64,000 nucleotides of DNA from Dyadobacter sp. CY356 (GCF_021440195.1 NZ_JAJTSZ010000009.1:186001-250000), one strand, 5' to 3'. Counted from the first letter of the stretch, positions 17,074 through 27,070 are shown. Numbers and translations are program-made. The notes: a model not told the origin generated them from the letters alone.

Positions 17074-20000
17074 ATGTTTCAAAAATTTATAGAGCGACCG
17101 GTTCTGTCGCTGGTCATTTCCATTTTCATCATCCTGCTGGGGATTTTGGCTTTTATAGGACTACCCGTTTCTCAGTTCCCTGATATTGTCCCTCCTTCCG
17201 TTGTCGTAACTGCCACCTACACGGGTGCCAACTCGGAAGTTTGCGTAGATGCTGTCGCAGTTCCGCTGGAAAAAGCCATCAATGGGGTACCTGGTATGAC
17301 GTACATGACCAGTGTATCAGGTAACGATGGTGTTACTACGATCACTATTTCATTTAATGTAGGTGTGGATCCCGATTTGGCTGCGGTGAACGTACAAAAC
17401 CGTGTTCAAACAGTTATTGATGAACTTCCGGAAGAAGTAATCAAAGCTGGGGTTACCACCGAAAAAGAGGTGAACAGTATGCTTATGTATCTGGATATCA
17501 TGAGCACAGACACAACTGTTGGTGAAGACTTTGTATACAACTTTGCTGATATCAACATCCTGAAAGAGTTAAAAAGAATCGACGGTGTGGGTCGCGCGCA
17601 AATTATGGGAAGTAAGGATTACTCCATGCGCGTGTGGCTGAAACCCGATCGGATGAATAACTACAACGTGTCGGCCGATGAAGTTGTGCAGGCAATACGC
17701 GATCAAAATGTGGTTGCCGCGCCTGGAAAAACAGGCGTAGCTTCCGGCCGCGAAACGCAGGTTTTGCAGTATGTTTTAAAGTATACCGGAAAATTATTCG
17801 AGCCTGTTCAATATGAAAATATTGTATTACGCTCCAATCCGGATGGTTCAATGTTGAAATTAAAGGACGTTGCTGACATTGAATTTGGAACACTGGAATA
17901 CGATATGGCTTCCAAATCCAATGGAAAACCTTCGGCATCGATCATGATCAAACAGCGGCCGGGGTCGAATGCACAGGAGGTTATTAAAAATATCAAAAGC
18001 AAAGTAGCTGAATTGAAAGGCACAAGCTTTCCTCCCGGAATGGACTACTTTGTTTCCTATGACGTTTCGAGGTTTCTGGATGCATCCATACATGAGGTTG
18101 TTCGCACACTGATCGAAGCCTTTATTCTGGTAATTATTATTGTGTTTCTCTTTTTGCAGGATTGGCGTTCAACACTTATTCCCGCACTGGCTGTACCGGT
18201 TGCTTTGATCGGGACTTTTGCTTTTATGCAATTATTCGGATTCTCAATTAATCTACTGACGCTTTTTGCATTAGTTCTTGCCATTGGTATTGTGGTGGAC
18301 AACGCCATTGTCGTCGTGGAAGCAGTTCATGCAAAAATGGCTGAAAAACATCTCGACGCAAAAGAAGCTACCATTGAATCAATGAAGGAAATGAGCGGTG
18401 CCATTATTGCGATCACGCTGGTCATGTCGGCCGTATTTGTACCGGTTGCATTTATGTCAGGACCCGTCGGCGTTTTTTACCGGCAATTTTCAATAACGCT
18501 GGCTATTTCAATTGTCATATCCGGAATTAACGCATTGACACTTACTCCTGCACTTTGTGCATTAATGCTTAAAAACACCCATGGCCAGCCCGCTAAGAAC
18601 ACACCACTCGACCGGTTTTTCAGAGGATTTAATAAGGGCTATGATCGTATTTCTAATAAATACAGGAAACTGCTATCGCGCATCGCCAGCCGGAGAATGA
18701 TAACCGTAGGTCTTTTAGTGGCTTTTTGCATTGGTACCTACGGAATCAATAGCATATTACCAACCGGATTTATCCCAACAGAAGATCAGGGTGTGATTAA
18801 TGTGAATGTAACAACGCCGGTTGCCGCTACTGTTGAAAGAACGGAAGCTGTACTGGATGAAATACAGAAAGTAGCAGAGTCCCTGGAACCTGTCGAGTCT
18901 GTATCTTCTCTTTCGGGTTATAGTTTGATTACGGAATCTGCCGGTTCATCTTACGGTATGGCCATGATCAACCTTAAAGCCTGGGACCAGCGAAAAGAAT
19001 CAGTAAAAGATATCATCGCGGAAATGGAACGAAAAACGAAGCATATTACCGATGCAAACATACAGTTTTTCCCTCCCCCAACTGTTCCCGGATTTGGTAA
19101 TTCCAGTGGATTTGAACTCCGTGTTCAGGACAGGACAGGCAGTGACGACCTTCAAAAAACAGCTGAAATAACGAATCAATTTGTGAAAGCATTGATGGAT
19201 ACACCGGAAATCTCCAGTGCATTCAGCAGTTTTGATGCCAGCTTCCCACAGTATATGATCCATGTAGATGCGGATATCGCTTCCAAAAAAGGAGTTTCTG
19301 TTGATGTGGCTATGAGCACACTCCAAACCCTGATCGGGAGTTTATATGCTTCCAACTTCATCCGGTTTGGACAAATGTATAAGGTAATGGTGCAGGCGGA
19401 CCCGAGTTTTCGTAAGACCCCGGAGGACATTTTGAAATTGTATGTCAAAAATAATCGTGGTGAAATGGTTCCCTTTTCAACTTTCATACGATTAGAGCGG
19501 GTTTACGGACCAGAACTGCTGACGCGCTACAACATGTTTACATCCGCAATGATCAATGGCGATGCCGCGCCTGGATTTAGTAGCGGAGACGCCATCAAGG
19601 CTGTTGAACGTGTTGCAAAAGAAAAGCTCCCAAAAGGATTTTCGTATGAATGGTCAGGTATGACGCGGGAAGAAATTCTTTCAGGCAACCAGGCGATGTA
19701 TATTTTCGGGATATGTCTGCTTTTCGTATATCTGCTTCTTGCTGCACAGTACGAAAGTTTCTTGCTTCCCCTTCCGGTAATACTTTCTTTACCAACCGGG
19801 ATTTTCGGAGCATTTTTGGCATTGAAACTTCTTGGTCTGGAAAACAATATCTACGCTCAGGTTTCACTGGTAATGCTTATCGGACTTTTAGGGAAAAATG
19901 CGATCCTGATCGTTGAATACGCTATTCTCCGCCAGAAAGAAGGCAGAACTGTTTTCGAGGCGGCTCTGGAAGGAGCCACAGAAAGGTTACGTCCCATTTT

Positions 20001-20229
20001 GATGACTTCCTTTGCATTTATCGCTGGACTTATACCGCTTTGTATCGCTTCCGGTGCTGGTGCTTTGGGAAACCGGTCTATTGGTACGGCTGCCGCGGGA
20101 GGTATGCTGATCGGGACGTTATTTGGGGTAATTATTATTCCGGGACTTTACGTGCTCTTCGCAACGCTGGCACTTCCTAAAAAACCTTCGGCACCAAAAA
20201 TTCAGCGGAAGGAAGTTCTGCTCCATTGA
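17074..20229 (+). CDS. RND efflux permease of the HAE1 (AcrB-like) family
   Basis: At 1051 aa this is the full length for an AcrB-type trimeric proton antiporter. It has the N-terminal FIERPVLSLVISIFIILLG, two large periplasmic loops and twelve membrane helices. The proton-relay region in TM4 reads ALVLAIGIVVDNAIVVVEAV, with the adjacent Asp followed by Asn instead of the double Asp (DD) seen in AcrB, a common variant. The second half repeats the pattern (VMLIGLLGKNAILIVEYAI). HAE1 membership suggests export of drugs, bile-like detergents or secondary metabolites; the substrate is unknown. It sits between its adaptor and channel genes. Confidence 0.95.
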   Translation: MFQKFIERPVLSLVISIFIILLGILAFIGLPVSQFPDIVPPSVVVTATYTGANSEVCVDAVAVPLEKAINGVPGMTYMTSVSGNDGVTTITISFNVGVDPDLAAVNVQNRVQTVIDELPEEVIKAGVTTEKEVNSMLMYLDIMSTDTTVGEDFVYNFADINILKELKRIDGVGRAQIMGSKDYSMRVWLKPDRMNNYNVSADEVVQAIRDQNVVAAPGKTGVASGRETQVLQYVLKYTGKLFEPVQYENIVLRSNPDGSMLKLKDVADIEFGTLEYDMASKSNGKPSASIMIKQRPGSNAQEVIKNIKSKVAELKGTSFPPGMDYFVSYDVSRFLDASIHEVVRTLIEAFILVIIIVFLFLQDWRSTLIPALAVPVALIGTFAFMQLFGFSINLLTLFALVLAIGIVVDNAIVVVEAVHAKMAEKHLDAKEATIESMKEMSGAIIAITLVMSAVFVPVAFMSGPVGVFYRQFSITLAISIVISGINALTLTPALCALMLKNTHGQPAKNTPLDRFFRGFNKGYDRISNKYRKLLSRIASRRMITVGLLVAFCIGTYGINSILPTGFIPTEDQGVINVNVTTPVAATVERTEAVLDEIQKVAESLEPVESVSSLSGYSLITESAGSSYGMAMINLKAWDQRKESVKDIIAEMERKTKHITDANIQFFPPPTVPGFGNSSGFELRVQDRTGSDDLQKTAEITNQFVKALMDTPEISSAFSSFDASFPQYMIHVDADIASKKGVSVDVAMSTLQTLIGSLYASNFIRFGQMYKVMVQADPSFRKTPEDILKLYVKNNRGEMVPFSTFIRLERVYGPELLTRYNMFTSAMINGDAAPGFSSGDAIKAVERVAKEKLPKGFSYEWSGMTREEILSGNQAMYIFGICLLFVYLLLAAQYESFLLPLPVILSLPTGIFGAFLALKLLGLENNIYAQVSLVMLIGLLGKNAILIVEYAILRQKEGRTVFEAALEGATERLRPILMTSFAFIAGLIPLCIASGAGALGNRSIGTAAAGGMLIGTLFGVIIIPGLYVLFATLALPKKPSAPKIQRKEVLLH

Positions 20230-20244
20230 TCCCGAAAACGCATC

Positions 20245-20273
20245 GGCAGTCATGAAATTTCGTCATGACTGCC
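20245..20273 (+). terminator. Intra-operon hairpin between pump and channel genes
   Basis: GGCAGTCATGA (20245-20255) and TCATGACTGCC (20263-20273) form a perfect 11-bp stem with a 7-base loop, followed by ctatttt. It lies between the RND pump and the outer-membrane channel gene. It may be a partial terminator or an mRNA stabiliser setting subunit ratios. The ATG at 20252 lies inside this stem and is unlikely to be the channel gene's start. Confidence 0.65.
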
Positions 20274-20299
20274 CTATTTTCACTAACAGCATTTATTTG

Positions 20300-21742
20300 A
20301 TGAAAACATATAAAAAAACTTATCAAACCCTTCTGGTTGCTACCTTGCTTTTCCTGGGCGGATGTAAAACAATGCAGCCCGTCCAACATGCCTCTTCCAT
20401 TAAAACCCCACAAAATTTTGACGGTCAAACGGATTCAACGGGAATTGCTGCTATGCAGTGGAAGTCATTTTTTAAAGATCCCAACCTGATCGCTTTGATC
20501 GATACTGCCCTCCTGAATAATCCGGATCTGAAAATGGCGGTACAACGGATAGAGATGGCGAAATCCAATATTTTTCTGGCAAAAGGTGCTTTATTACCAG
20601 CTATCAGTGCCGAAGTTTCGGGAGGTGGCCGAAAGTTTGGAGACTACACGATGGACGGTGTCGGTAATTATGATACCAATTTTTCAGAAAATATCGACGC
20701 CGACAGAAGACTGCCCGCTCCCTTCCTGCCTGATTATTTTGTGGGATTCAGAAGTTCCTGGGAAATTGATATCTGGGGTAAATTACGAACGCAGAAAAAG
20801 GCTGCATATACCCGGTTTCTGGCTACTCAGGCAGGCAGAAATCTGGTTGTAACAAGTTTGATTGCGCAAGTTTCCAGACTTTATTATGAGCTTTTAGCGA
20901 TGGATGCCGAGTTGGCAATTATTCAAAAGAACATCACTTTACAGCAATCGGCCGTTGAAAACATTAAAATACAAAAAGAAGGCGGAAGAGCGAATGAATT
21001 GGGCGTAAGACAATTTACAGCGCAGTTGCTTAATACGCAAAGTCTTGAAATACAAATTAACCAGCGCATTGTGGAAGCAGAAAATAATCTGAATTTTCTG
21101 TTAGGCCGTTTCCCTCAAAAAATTACTAGAAATGGAAGGCTTAACGAAAATTTACCTGAGCGCGTCCAGGCTGGAATTCCTTCAAAAATGCTGATCAGAC
21201 GCCCGGATATACAACAGGCGGAATTTGAATTACTGGCAAACCACGCTGATTTACAGGCTGCGAGACTGGCATTCCTGCCATCCCTAAACATTACAGGTTT
21301 ATTAGGTTTCAATGCCTTCAAAGGTTCATTGCTATTTAATCCCGGCTCGATTGCTTACAGTGCACTTGGTGGATTAGCTGCTCCAATCTTTAATCGGAAA
21401 GCATTGAAAGCTGGTCAAAAACGATTTGAAGCAGCAAGTGTAGAAGCATTATTCGCTTACAACAAAGCAATTTTGACAGGTTTTCAGGAAGTAAGTACAA
21501 GTTTAAAAAAGATTGAAAACACAAAAAAAATCTCTGAATTCAAGAAACAGGAAGTTGATGTTTTGCAGCTAGCGGTTGTAACATCCCGGGATCTTTTTAC
21601 AACTGGTTATGCTACTTATCTTGAAATCATTGCAGCTCAGAAAAATGTATTGGAGGCTGAATTGGCATTAACAGAAGTACAAAAAGATCAGCATCTGGCT
21701 TTGGTGGATTTGTATCGGTCGCTTGGTGGTGGTTGGGAATAG
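20300..21742 (+). CDS. RND efflux outer-membrane channel, NodT/TolC family
   Basis: From the ATG at 20300 the frame encodes 480 aa with a lipoprotein signal (LLFLGGCKTMQP, Cys at about 19). Two OEP repeats follow, each with long coiled-coil helices (DTALLNNPDLKMAVQRIEMA near the start; RRPDIQQAEFELLANHADLQ in the second half, the classic NodT signature). The trimeric channel would dock on the adaptor encoded two genes upstream. An earlier in-frame ATG at 20252 would add 16 non-leader residues and lies in a hairpin, so 20300 is chosen. The gene ends just before the tandem repeat array. Confidence 0.93.
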   Translation: MKTYKKTYQTLLVATLLFLGGCKTMQPVQHASSIKTPQNFDGQTDSTGIAAMQWKSFFKDPNLIALIDTALLNNPDLKMAVQRIEMAKSNIFLAKGALLPAISAEVSGGGRKFGDYTMDGVGNYDTNFSENIDADRRLPAPFLPDYFVGFRSSWEIDIWGKLRTQKKAAYTRFLATQAGRNLVVTSLIAQVSRLYYELLAMDAELAIIQKNITLQQSAVENIKIQKEGGRANELGVRQFTAQLLNTQSLEIQINQRIVEAENNLNFLLGRFPQKITRNGRLNENLPERVQAGIPSKMLIRRPDIQQAEFELLANHADLQAARLAFLPSLNITGLLGFNAFKGSLLFNPGSIAYSALGGLAAPIFNRKALKAGQKRFEAASVEALFAYNKAILTGFQEVSTSLKKIENTKKISEFKKQEVDVLQLAVVTSRDLFTTGYATYLEIIAAQKNVLEAELALTEVQKDQHLALVDLYRSLGGGWE

Positions 21743-21767
21743 AACTAGCTTTTCACCAATTTAAATC

Positions 21768-22207
21768 GGCCATGCCTACGGCATTTTATTACGATAAATT
21801 CCGTCCCGAATCCCCCGGGTTGAAACCCGGGGCTACAATGTCGGTCATGCCTATGGCATTTTCAAATATTTCATAATATCATTGATCCCGGGGTTGAAAC
21901 CCCGCGCTACAATGCGGTCATGCCTATGGCATTTCAAATATTTCATAATATCATTGGTCCCGGGGATGAAACCCCGCGCTACAATGCGGTCATGCCTATG
22001 GCATTTTCAAATATTTCATAATATCATTGGTCCCGGGGTTGAAACCCCGCGCTACAATGCCGGTCATGCCTATGGCATTTCAATATCGAAAATGGCCAAT
22101 TTAACTATATACCACAAAGATTTTTTATTAAACCTATTTGATCAAAAATCACGAAAAAATGCCGTAGACACGGCCGACATTGTAGCGCAGGGTTTTATCC
22201 CTGGGCG
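21768..22207. repeat. Tandem array of about 73-bp hairpin units with an inverted outer copy
   Basis: Units begin at 21768, 21843, 21916, 21988 and 22062 (spacings 75, 73, 72, 74), each opening with ggtcatgcctatggcatt or a close variant. The first four units go on to contain the self-complementary cggggttgaaaccccg and the phrase gctacaatg; the fifth copy keeps only the opening motif before the array breaks up. A reverse-oriented, decayed copy closes the region at about 22157-22207 (gccgtagacacggccgacat, then gtagcgcagggttttatccc). The array lies between the convergent efflux and prc genes. Unit length is not a multiple of three and no protein-like frame exists. It resembles clustered REP/BIME-type elements. 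Confidence 0.88.
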
Positions 22208-22294
22208 CTAGGATCGAGAATTCGATATTAAAACAAAAGAACACGGCCAGCATCCGCCAACCGTGTTCTTTCAATATAATCTATCTTCTAAAAA

Positions 22295-24418
22295 TTACTT
22301 TTTCTTAGCCCCTGCCAAACTTGGTTCTTTCGAAATAACGATCAAATCAGCCAGCATACGACCGGTTTCGGTAATATATATATCCTTTTTCTTTTTAACT
22401 TCTTTAGTTGCCTCAGCTGTTTTTGGTTTTGCATCCGCTGAATCTTCGTCTTCATCATCAGACTCTTCACCAAGTTGTTTCATAGCAGCGCGTTTCTTTT
22501 CTGCTTCGTCACGTTCCACTTTACGTTTTGATTCTAAAAGAGAAACCACTTTATTTTCGCGCGCTTTTTTAAACTCATCCATCGTTTTCGCCAATGCTTT
22601 CAGCTCTTCATCAGATTTCAAACGGTGATTATGTTTATCACGAAGCTGGCTTACGATTTTCTCATTAATATCATTTGTCGCTTCATATTTTGAAGATGCG
22701 ATCTGATCCCAAGGCAAAGCACTTGGCTGAGAACCTTCACCATATTCATTTACTTTGAAAGCAGTCGGCATTTCAAGATCAGGCATTACACCTTTCAACT
22801 GCGTGCTGCTTCCATTGATACGGTAGAATTTGGCAACAGTCAATTTAACCTGTCCTAACTGATCCGTTTCTTTTGGAACCCACTGATTAAGATCGATCAA
22901 AGTCTGAACCGTTCCTTTACCATAAGTTTGCTCACCGACGATAATGCCACGTTTGTAATCCTGAATAGCCGCTGCAAAAATCTCGGATGCCGAAGCACTG
23001 AAACGATTCACCATAACCGCCATTGGACCGTTATAAGCAACCGTAGGATCGTTATCAGACTGCACTTCAACTTCGCCCTGTCCTTCTTTTACCTGAACAA
23101 CCGGCCCTCTGTTGATAAACAAACCTGTCAGAGAAACTGCTTCTGTTAAAGAACCACCACCATTGTTACGAAGGTCAATTACAATACCGTCCACATTTTC
23201 AGCCTGCAATTCAGTGATGATTTTTTGAACATCACGTGTTGTGCTTGAAAATTCCTTCTCTTTTTGCTGCGCTCCTTCAAAGTCACGGTAAAACAATGGC
23301 ACATCGATCACCCCGATTTTGTAATCTTTGTTTCCACTATTCACAGAAACAATTTCCTTTTTAGCACGGGAATCTTCAAGTTTGATCTTTTCACGAACCA
23401 GTCTGATTTCCTTTGGAGGCGTACTTGAAAGTGCATCGGCGGAAAGAATCTGCAAACGAACAACTGTACCTTTTGGCCCTTTGATAAGTTTAACCGCATC
23501 ATCCACAAACCAGCCTACCAAATCTACAAATTTACCATCATCACCCTGGGCAACGCCGATAATCTTATCTTCTTTTTTAAGCTGTTTTCCTTTAAAAGCT
23601 GGTCCGCCAGGAATTACTTCAACGATTTTGATATAATTATCTTCCTCACGAAGTAATGCTCCGATACCTTCAACCGACTGGCTCATTTCCTGTTTGAAAC
23701 GGTCAGCAGATGTAGGCGCCATATAACTTGTATGCGGATCCAGAGATTCTGCATACGCATTCATAAACATTTGAAAAACCTGCTCCGTACGAATACGGCT
23801 CAAACCACGGTCACGGTTTTTATAACGGTCACTCATTGTTTTCACGACAGATGAATCCGCCTTTCCTGCAAGTTTCAAATCAAGTGCTTCACTTTTCAGA
23901 TACTTTCTCCAGGTATCATTCAACTCGTCATTTGACTTAGCCCATGCCACTTTTTCACGATCCGTGTTCAGTGATTCATCGACAGTATAATCAAACGGTT
24001 TTGGCGTTTTCAAAAGCGTCTGAATATATTCGCTTCTTTCCTGATAACGCTTTCTGAAAAGGTTATACATGTTGAAAGGAACGTCCAGTTCGCGCTTCTG
24101 TAAAAAGTCGTCGAAGGAAAATCTGTACTTTTCAAATTCCGCCATATCCGAAGCAAGAAAGTACAAACGACCGTGGTCGATACCATCAATGTATTTGTCA
24201 AAAATCGCTGACGATAACGAGTCGTTAAGTTTCGTTTTACGATAGTGATAATTTGATAGAATCCGCGTCGAAAGCTCTTCCGCCTTATACTGAGCTGCTG
24301 TCGGCTTTATATCTTCCGCCAGTGATGTTTCCGTAGTAACGACTGCATTTTGCTGTACGGGACCTCGCTGCCAGCCAAGTAATACAACAGGAATAAGAGT
24401 GATCAGGTATTTTTTCAT
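22295..24418 (-). CDS. prc: Carboxy-terminal processing protease (tail-specific protease, S41)
   Basis: The 707-aa periplasmic protease has an N-terminal leader (about 1-20), the Prc N-domain (YKAEELSTRILSNYHYRKTK), a PDZ domain (about 230-320, VEGIGALLREEDNYIKIVEV) and the S41 catalytic core. The nucleophile is the Ser in NRFSASASEIFAAA, with the Lys in GEQTYGKGTVQ completing the Ser-Lys dyad. A charged C-terminal DUF3340-like tail follows. Prc removes or degrades proteins by their C-termini in the periplasm. It lies 18 bases after an FKBP isomerase gene on the same strand, suggesting a proteostasis operon. Confidence 0.94.
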   Translation of the reverse strand: MKKYLITLIPVVLLGWQRGPVQQNAVVTTETSLAEDIKPTAAQYKAEELSTRILSNYHYRKTKLNDSLSSAIFDKYIDGIDHGRLYFLASDMAEFEKYRFSFDDFLQKRELDVPFNMYNLFRKRYQERSEYIQTLLKTPKPFDYTVDESLNTDREKVAWAKSNDELNDTWRKYLKSEALDLKLAGKADSSVVKTMSDRYKNRDRGLSRIRTEQVFQMFMNAYAESLDPHTSYMAPTSADRFKQEMSQSVEGIGALLREEDNYIKIVEVIPGGPAFKGKQLKKEDKIIGVAQGDDGKFVDLVGWFVDDAVKLIKGPKGTVVRLQILSADALSSTPPKEIRLVREKIKLEDSRAKKEIVSVNSGNKDYKIGVIDVPLFYRDFEGAQQKEKEFSSTTRDVQKIITELQAENVDGIVIDLRNNGGGSLTEAVSLTGLFINRGPVVQVKEGQGEVEVQSDNDPTVAYNGPMAVMVNRFSASASEIFAAAIQDYKRGIIVGEQTYGKGTVQTLIDLNQWVPKETDQLGQVKLTVAKFYRINGSSTQLKGVMPDLEMPTAFKVNEYGEGSQPSALPWDQIASSKYEATNDINEKIVSQLRDKHNHRLKSDEELKALAKTMDEFKKARENKVVSLLESKRKVERDEAEKKRAAMKQLGEESDDEDEDSADAKPKTAEATKEVKKKKDIYITETGRMLADLIVISKEPSLAGAKKK

Positions 24419-24436
24419 TCGTCGAATTTTTGTTAA

Positions 24437-25195
24437 CTATTTAACAATTTCTAATAATTCAACTTCAAAAACTAAAGCTGAATAAGCTGGAATCTGAGGA
24501 CCTGCTGCACGTTCACCATAAGCCAACTGGTATGGAATATACAATTTCCATTTTGAGCCAACCGGCATAAGCTGCAATGCTTCTGTCCAACCTTTTATTA
24601 CACCATTTACCGGAAACTCAACCGGCTCACCTCGGTCAACAGAACTGTCAAAAACTGTTCCATTGGTTAAAGTACCATGATAATGCGTTTTTACTTTATC
24701 CGTTGCAGAAGGCTTCGGGCCATCGCCCATTTTAATGACAGAATACTGCAAACCACTCTCCGTTGTTGTTACACCCGCCTTTTTCTTGTTTTCTTCCAAA
24801 AACTTTTCTCCTTCTACTTTCACGACTGCTCCTTTTGATTCCATCATTTTCTGAAAATATTCTCCAATAAATTTATTCGCTTCTTCTGATGAAAAAACTG
24901 TTTTTTCACCTTTAAGTGCTGCTGTAATGGTTTTTGTCAGGATATCGGTATTGATATCACTGATTCCCTGAGATGACAATGAATTAGAAAAACTGACACC
25001 GATAGCCGCCGATAGCGAATCCAGCTTATTCCTGAGTACATTTGATGATGGTGCTGCCTTTGCTGCTGTAACCGTAGTCTTTTTTGTTGTGGCCGCTGGT
25101 TTGGTAGCTCTTTTGGGTGCTTGTGCAAATCCCTGGGAAGCTGCTAAACCGATACATAAAACTGAGGCTAAAATGGTTTTTTCTAATTTGTACAT
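24437..25195 (-). CDS. FKBP-type peptidyl-prolyl cis-trans isomerase, secreted
   Basis: The 252-aa protein has a signal peptide (1-24, ending GFAQ), an Ala/Lys/Thr-rich linker (about 27-50), the FkpA/Mip-type dimerisation domain (about 55-140, LDSLSAAIGVSFSNSLSSQG) and a C-terminal FKBP domain (about 145-252). FKBP active-site segments are present: VKTHYHGTLTNGTVFDSS, GVIKGWTEALQLMPVGSKW and YGERAAGPQIPAYSALVFEV. It would speed proline isomerisation during folding of secreted proteins. It is first in a two-gene unit with prc and divergent from atpA. Confidence 0.94.
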   Translation of the reverse strand: MYKLEKTILASVLCIGLAASQGFAQAPKRATKPAATTKKTTVTAAKAAPSSNVLRNKLDSLSAAIGVSFSNSLSSQGISDINTDILTKTITAALKGEKTVFSSEEANKFIGEYFQKMMESKGAVVKVEGEKFLEENKKKAGVTTTESGLQYSVIKMGDGPKPSATDKVKTHYHGTLTNGTVFDSSVDRGEPVEFPVNGVIKGWTEALQLMPVGSKWKLYIPYQLAYGERAAGPQIPAYSALVFEVELLEIVK

Positions 25196-25321
25196 TCTAC
25201 TTAAGGATGGTCTGAAAATTAAATTTTTGATTTGTAATTGTTATTAACGAACTCAATTACAACAAAAACACAATTAGTACCTAAAAAAGTTTTAAAAACC
25301 TTATAAATGCCTGAATTTCCA

Positions 25322-25433
25322 TATTTTTGCACCGCTATAATAGCGTAGTAAAGTAAACTTGGAAAAATCTAATTTTTATGGCGTAGTTTTTTAGGTGAAG
25401 TATTCTTTATTTAAAGAATTAACCATACCTTTG
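25322..25433 (+). promoter_or_regulatory. Promoter-like boxes upstream of atpA
   Basis: Two matches to the Bacteroidota -7 element TAnnTTTG are present: TATTTTTG at 25322-25329 (followed by caccgc) and TACCTTTG at 25426-25433 (followed by cggct), 155 and 51 bases before the atpA ATG. A TTTG -33 element at the usual 19-21 base distance is not evident for either. The downstream box is the stronger candidate by position. Confidence 0.45.
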
Positions 25434-25483
25434 CGGCTGATTTCAAAAACTTACTACTATACTCTAAATAAGTCAATTATACT

Positions 25484-27058
25484 ATGGTATCTGTTAGACC
25501 GGACGAAGTTTCGGCCATCCTGCGCGAACAACTTGCAGGCGCTAAATCTGAGGCTGAACTCGAAGAAGTAGGAACCGTCCTTCAGGTAGGTGACGGTGTT
25601 GCCCGCATTTATGGCCTGTCTCAGGTTCAGGCGGGTGAGCTGCTCGTTTTCGAGAATGGCCTTAAAGCCCTCGCGTTGAATCTCGAGGAAGATAACGTTG
25701 GAGCCGTTTTGCTTGGTGATTCAAGTGAGATCAAAGAAGGCGACACGGTGAAGCGTACCAAAGAGATCGCTTCGGTAAAAGTTGGTGAAGGTATTGTAGG
25801 CCGTGTTGTTAACACACTAGCTGAACCAATCGACGGAATGGGCCCGATTCAGGGTGAAACATTCGAAATGCCATTAGAGCGTAAAGCTCCGGGGGTAATT
25901 TTCCGTCAGCCCGTAACCGAACCTCTTCAGACTGGTATCAAAGCAATCGATGCGATGATTCCTATCGGACGCGGACAACGTGAGTTGATTATCGGTGACC
26001 GCCAGACTGGAAAGACTGCTGTTGCTATTGATACTATCATCAATCAAAGAGAATATTTCGATAAAGGCGAACCTGTATTTTGTATCTACGTTGCTTGCGG
26101 CCAGAAGGCTTCAACCATCAAAGGTATCGAAGCAACACTTCGCCGTTATGGTGCAATGGACTATACGGTAATCGTAGCAGCTGGTGCATCGGATCCTTCA
26201 CCTATGCAATTCTATGCTCCTTTTACGGGTGCTGCCATCGGTGAATATTTCCGTGATACCGGTCGTCCTGCGCTTATCGTTTATGATGACCTTTCAAAAC
26301 AAGCGGTTTCTTACCGTGAGGTTTCCCTGCTGCTTCGTCGCCCTCCGGGACGTGAGGCTTATCCGGGTGACGTATTTTATCTTCACAGCCGTCTTTTGGA
26401 AAGAGCTGCGAAGATCATCAATGATGACAGCATTGCAGCAAACATGAATGACCTTCCTCCTTCTCTTAAAGGAAAAGTTAAAGGTGGTGGTTCATTAACT
26501 GCACTTCCGATCATTGAAACACAGGCTGGTGACGTTTCTGCCTATATCCCAACGAACGTAATTTCTATTACGGACGGACAGATATTCCTTGAATCTAACT
26601 TGTTCAACTCGGGTATCCGTCCTGCGATCAACGTAGGTATTTCGGTATCACGTGTGGGTGGTAACGCTCAGATCAAGTCGATGAAAAAGGTATCAGGAAC
26701 GTTGAAACTTGACCAGGCTCAATTCCGTGAGTTGGAAGCTTTTGCAAAATTCGGTTCGGATCTTGATGCTTCTACCAAACTTGCGATTGACCGTGGACGC
26801 CGTAACCAGGAAGTATTGAAACAACCTCAATATGCTCCGGTACCGGTTGAACAACAAGTTGCAACAGTTTATGCATCTACAAAAGGATTATTAGACAGAG
26901 TTCCTGTTGAAAAAGTAAAAGAATTCGATAAAGAATTCCTTACGATTCTTTCTGCGCAATACAGCGAAACACTTGCAGCACTTCGTGCAGGCAAGCTTGA
27001 TAACAGCTTAACTGATGTTATTGACAAAGTAGCGAAAGAACTTTCAGCTAAATATTAA
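25484..27058 (+). CDS. atpA: F1Fo ATP synthase subunit alpha
   Basis: The 524-aa protein is full length for the regulatory nucleotide-binding subunit of F1. It starts MVSVRPDEVSAILREQL and contains the Walker A GDRQTGKTA (about 170-178) and the alpha-subunit signature PAINVGISVSRVGG (about 375-390). Three copies alternate with beta in the catalytic head. It is followed by atpG after 87 bases. The genes for a, b, c and delta are not upstream: the preceding gene is a divergent FKBP gene. The beta/epsilon genes are not downstream either, so the ATP synthase genes are split across the chromosome. Confidence 0.98.
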   Translation: MVSVRPDEVSAILREQLAGAKSEAELEEVGTVLQVGDGVARIYGLSQVQAGELLVFENGLKALALNLEEDNVGAVLLGDSSEIKEGDTVKRTKEIASVKVGEGIVGRVVNTLAEPIDGMGPIQGETFEMPLERKAPGVIFRQPVTEPLQTGIKAIDAMIPIGRGQRELIIGDRQTGKTAVAIDTIINQREYFDKGEPVFCIYVACGQKASTIKGIEATLRRYGAMDYTVIVAAGASDPSPMQFYAPFTGAAIGEYFRDTGRPALIVYDDLSKQAVSYREVSLLLRRPPGREAYPGDVFYLHSRLLERAAKIINDDSIAANMNDLPPSLKGKVKGGGSLTALPIIETQAGDVSAYIPTNVISITDGQIFLESNLFNSGIRPAINVGISVSRVGGNAQIKSMKKVSGTLKLDQAQFRELEAFAKFGSDLDASTKLAIDRGRRNQEVLKQPQYAPVPVEQQVATVYASTKGLLDRVPVEKVKEFDKEFLTILSAQYSETLAALRAGKLDNSLTDVIDKVAKELSAKY

Positions 27059-27070
27059 CAGAGAAACTTT

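Noticed and set aside
21768..22135. Repeats with ~73-bp period considered as CRISPR repeat-spacer units
   Set aside because: The whole 73-bp unit is conserved, including the parts that would be spacers.
21882..22211. Open frame across the tandem hairpin array that could suggest a repeat protein
   Set aside because: Its repeats derive from the ~73-bp DNA unit, whose length is not a multiple of three. It has no leader, domain or start signal.
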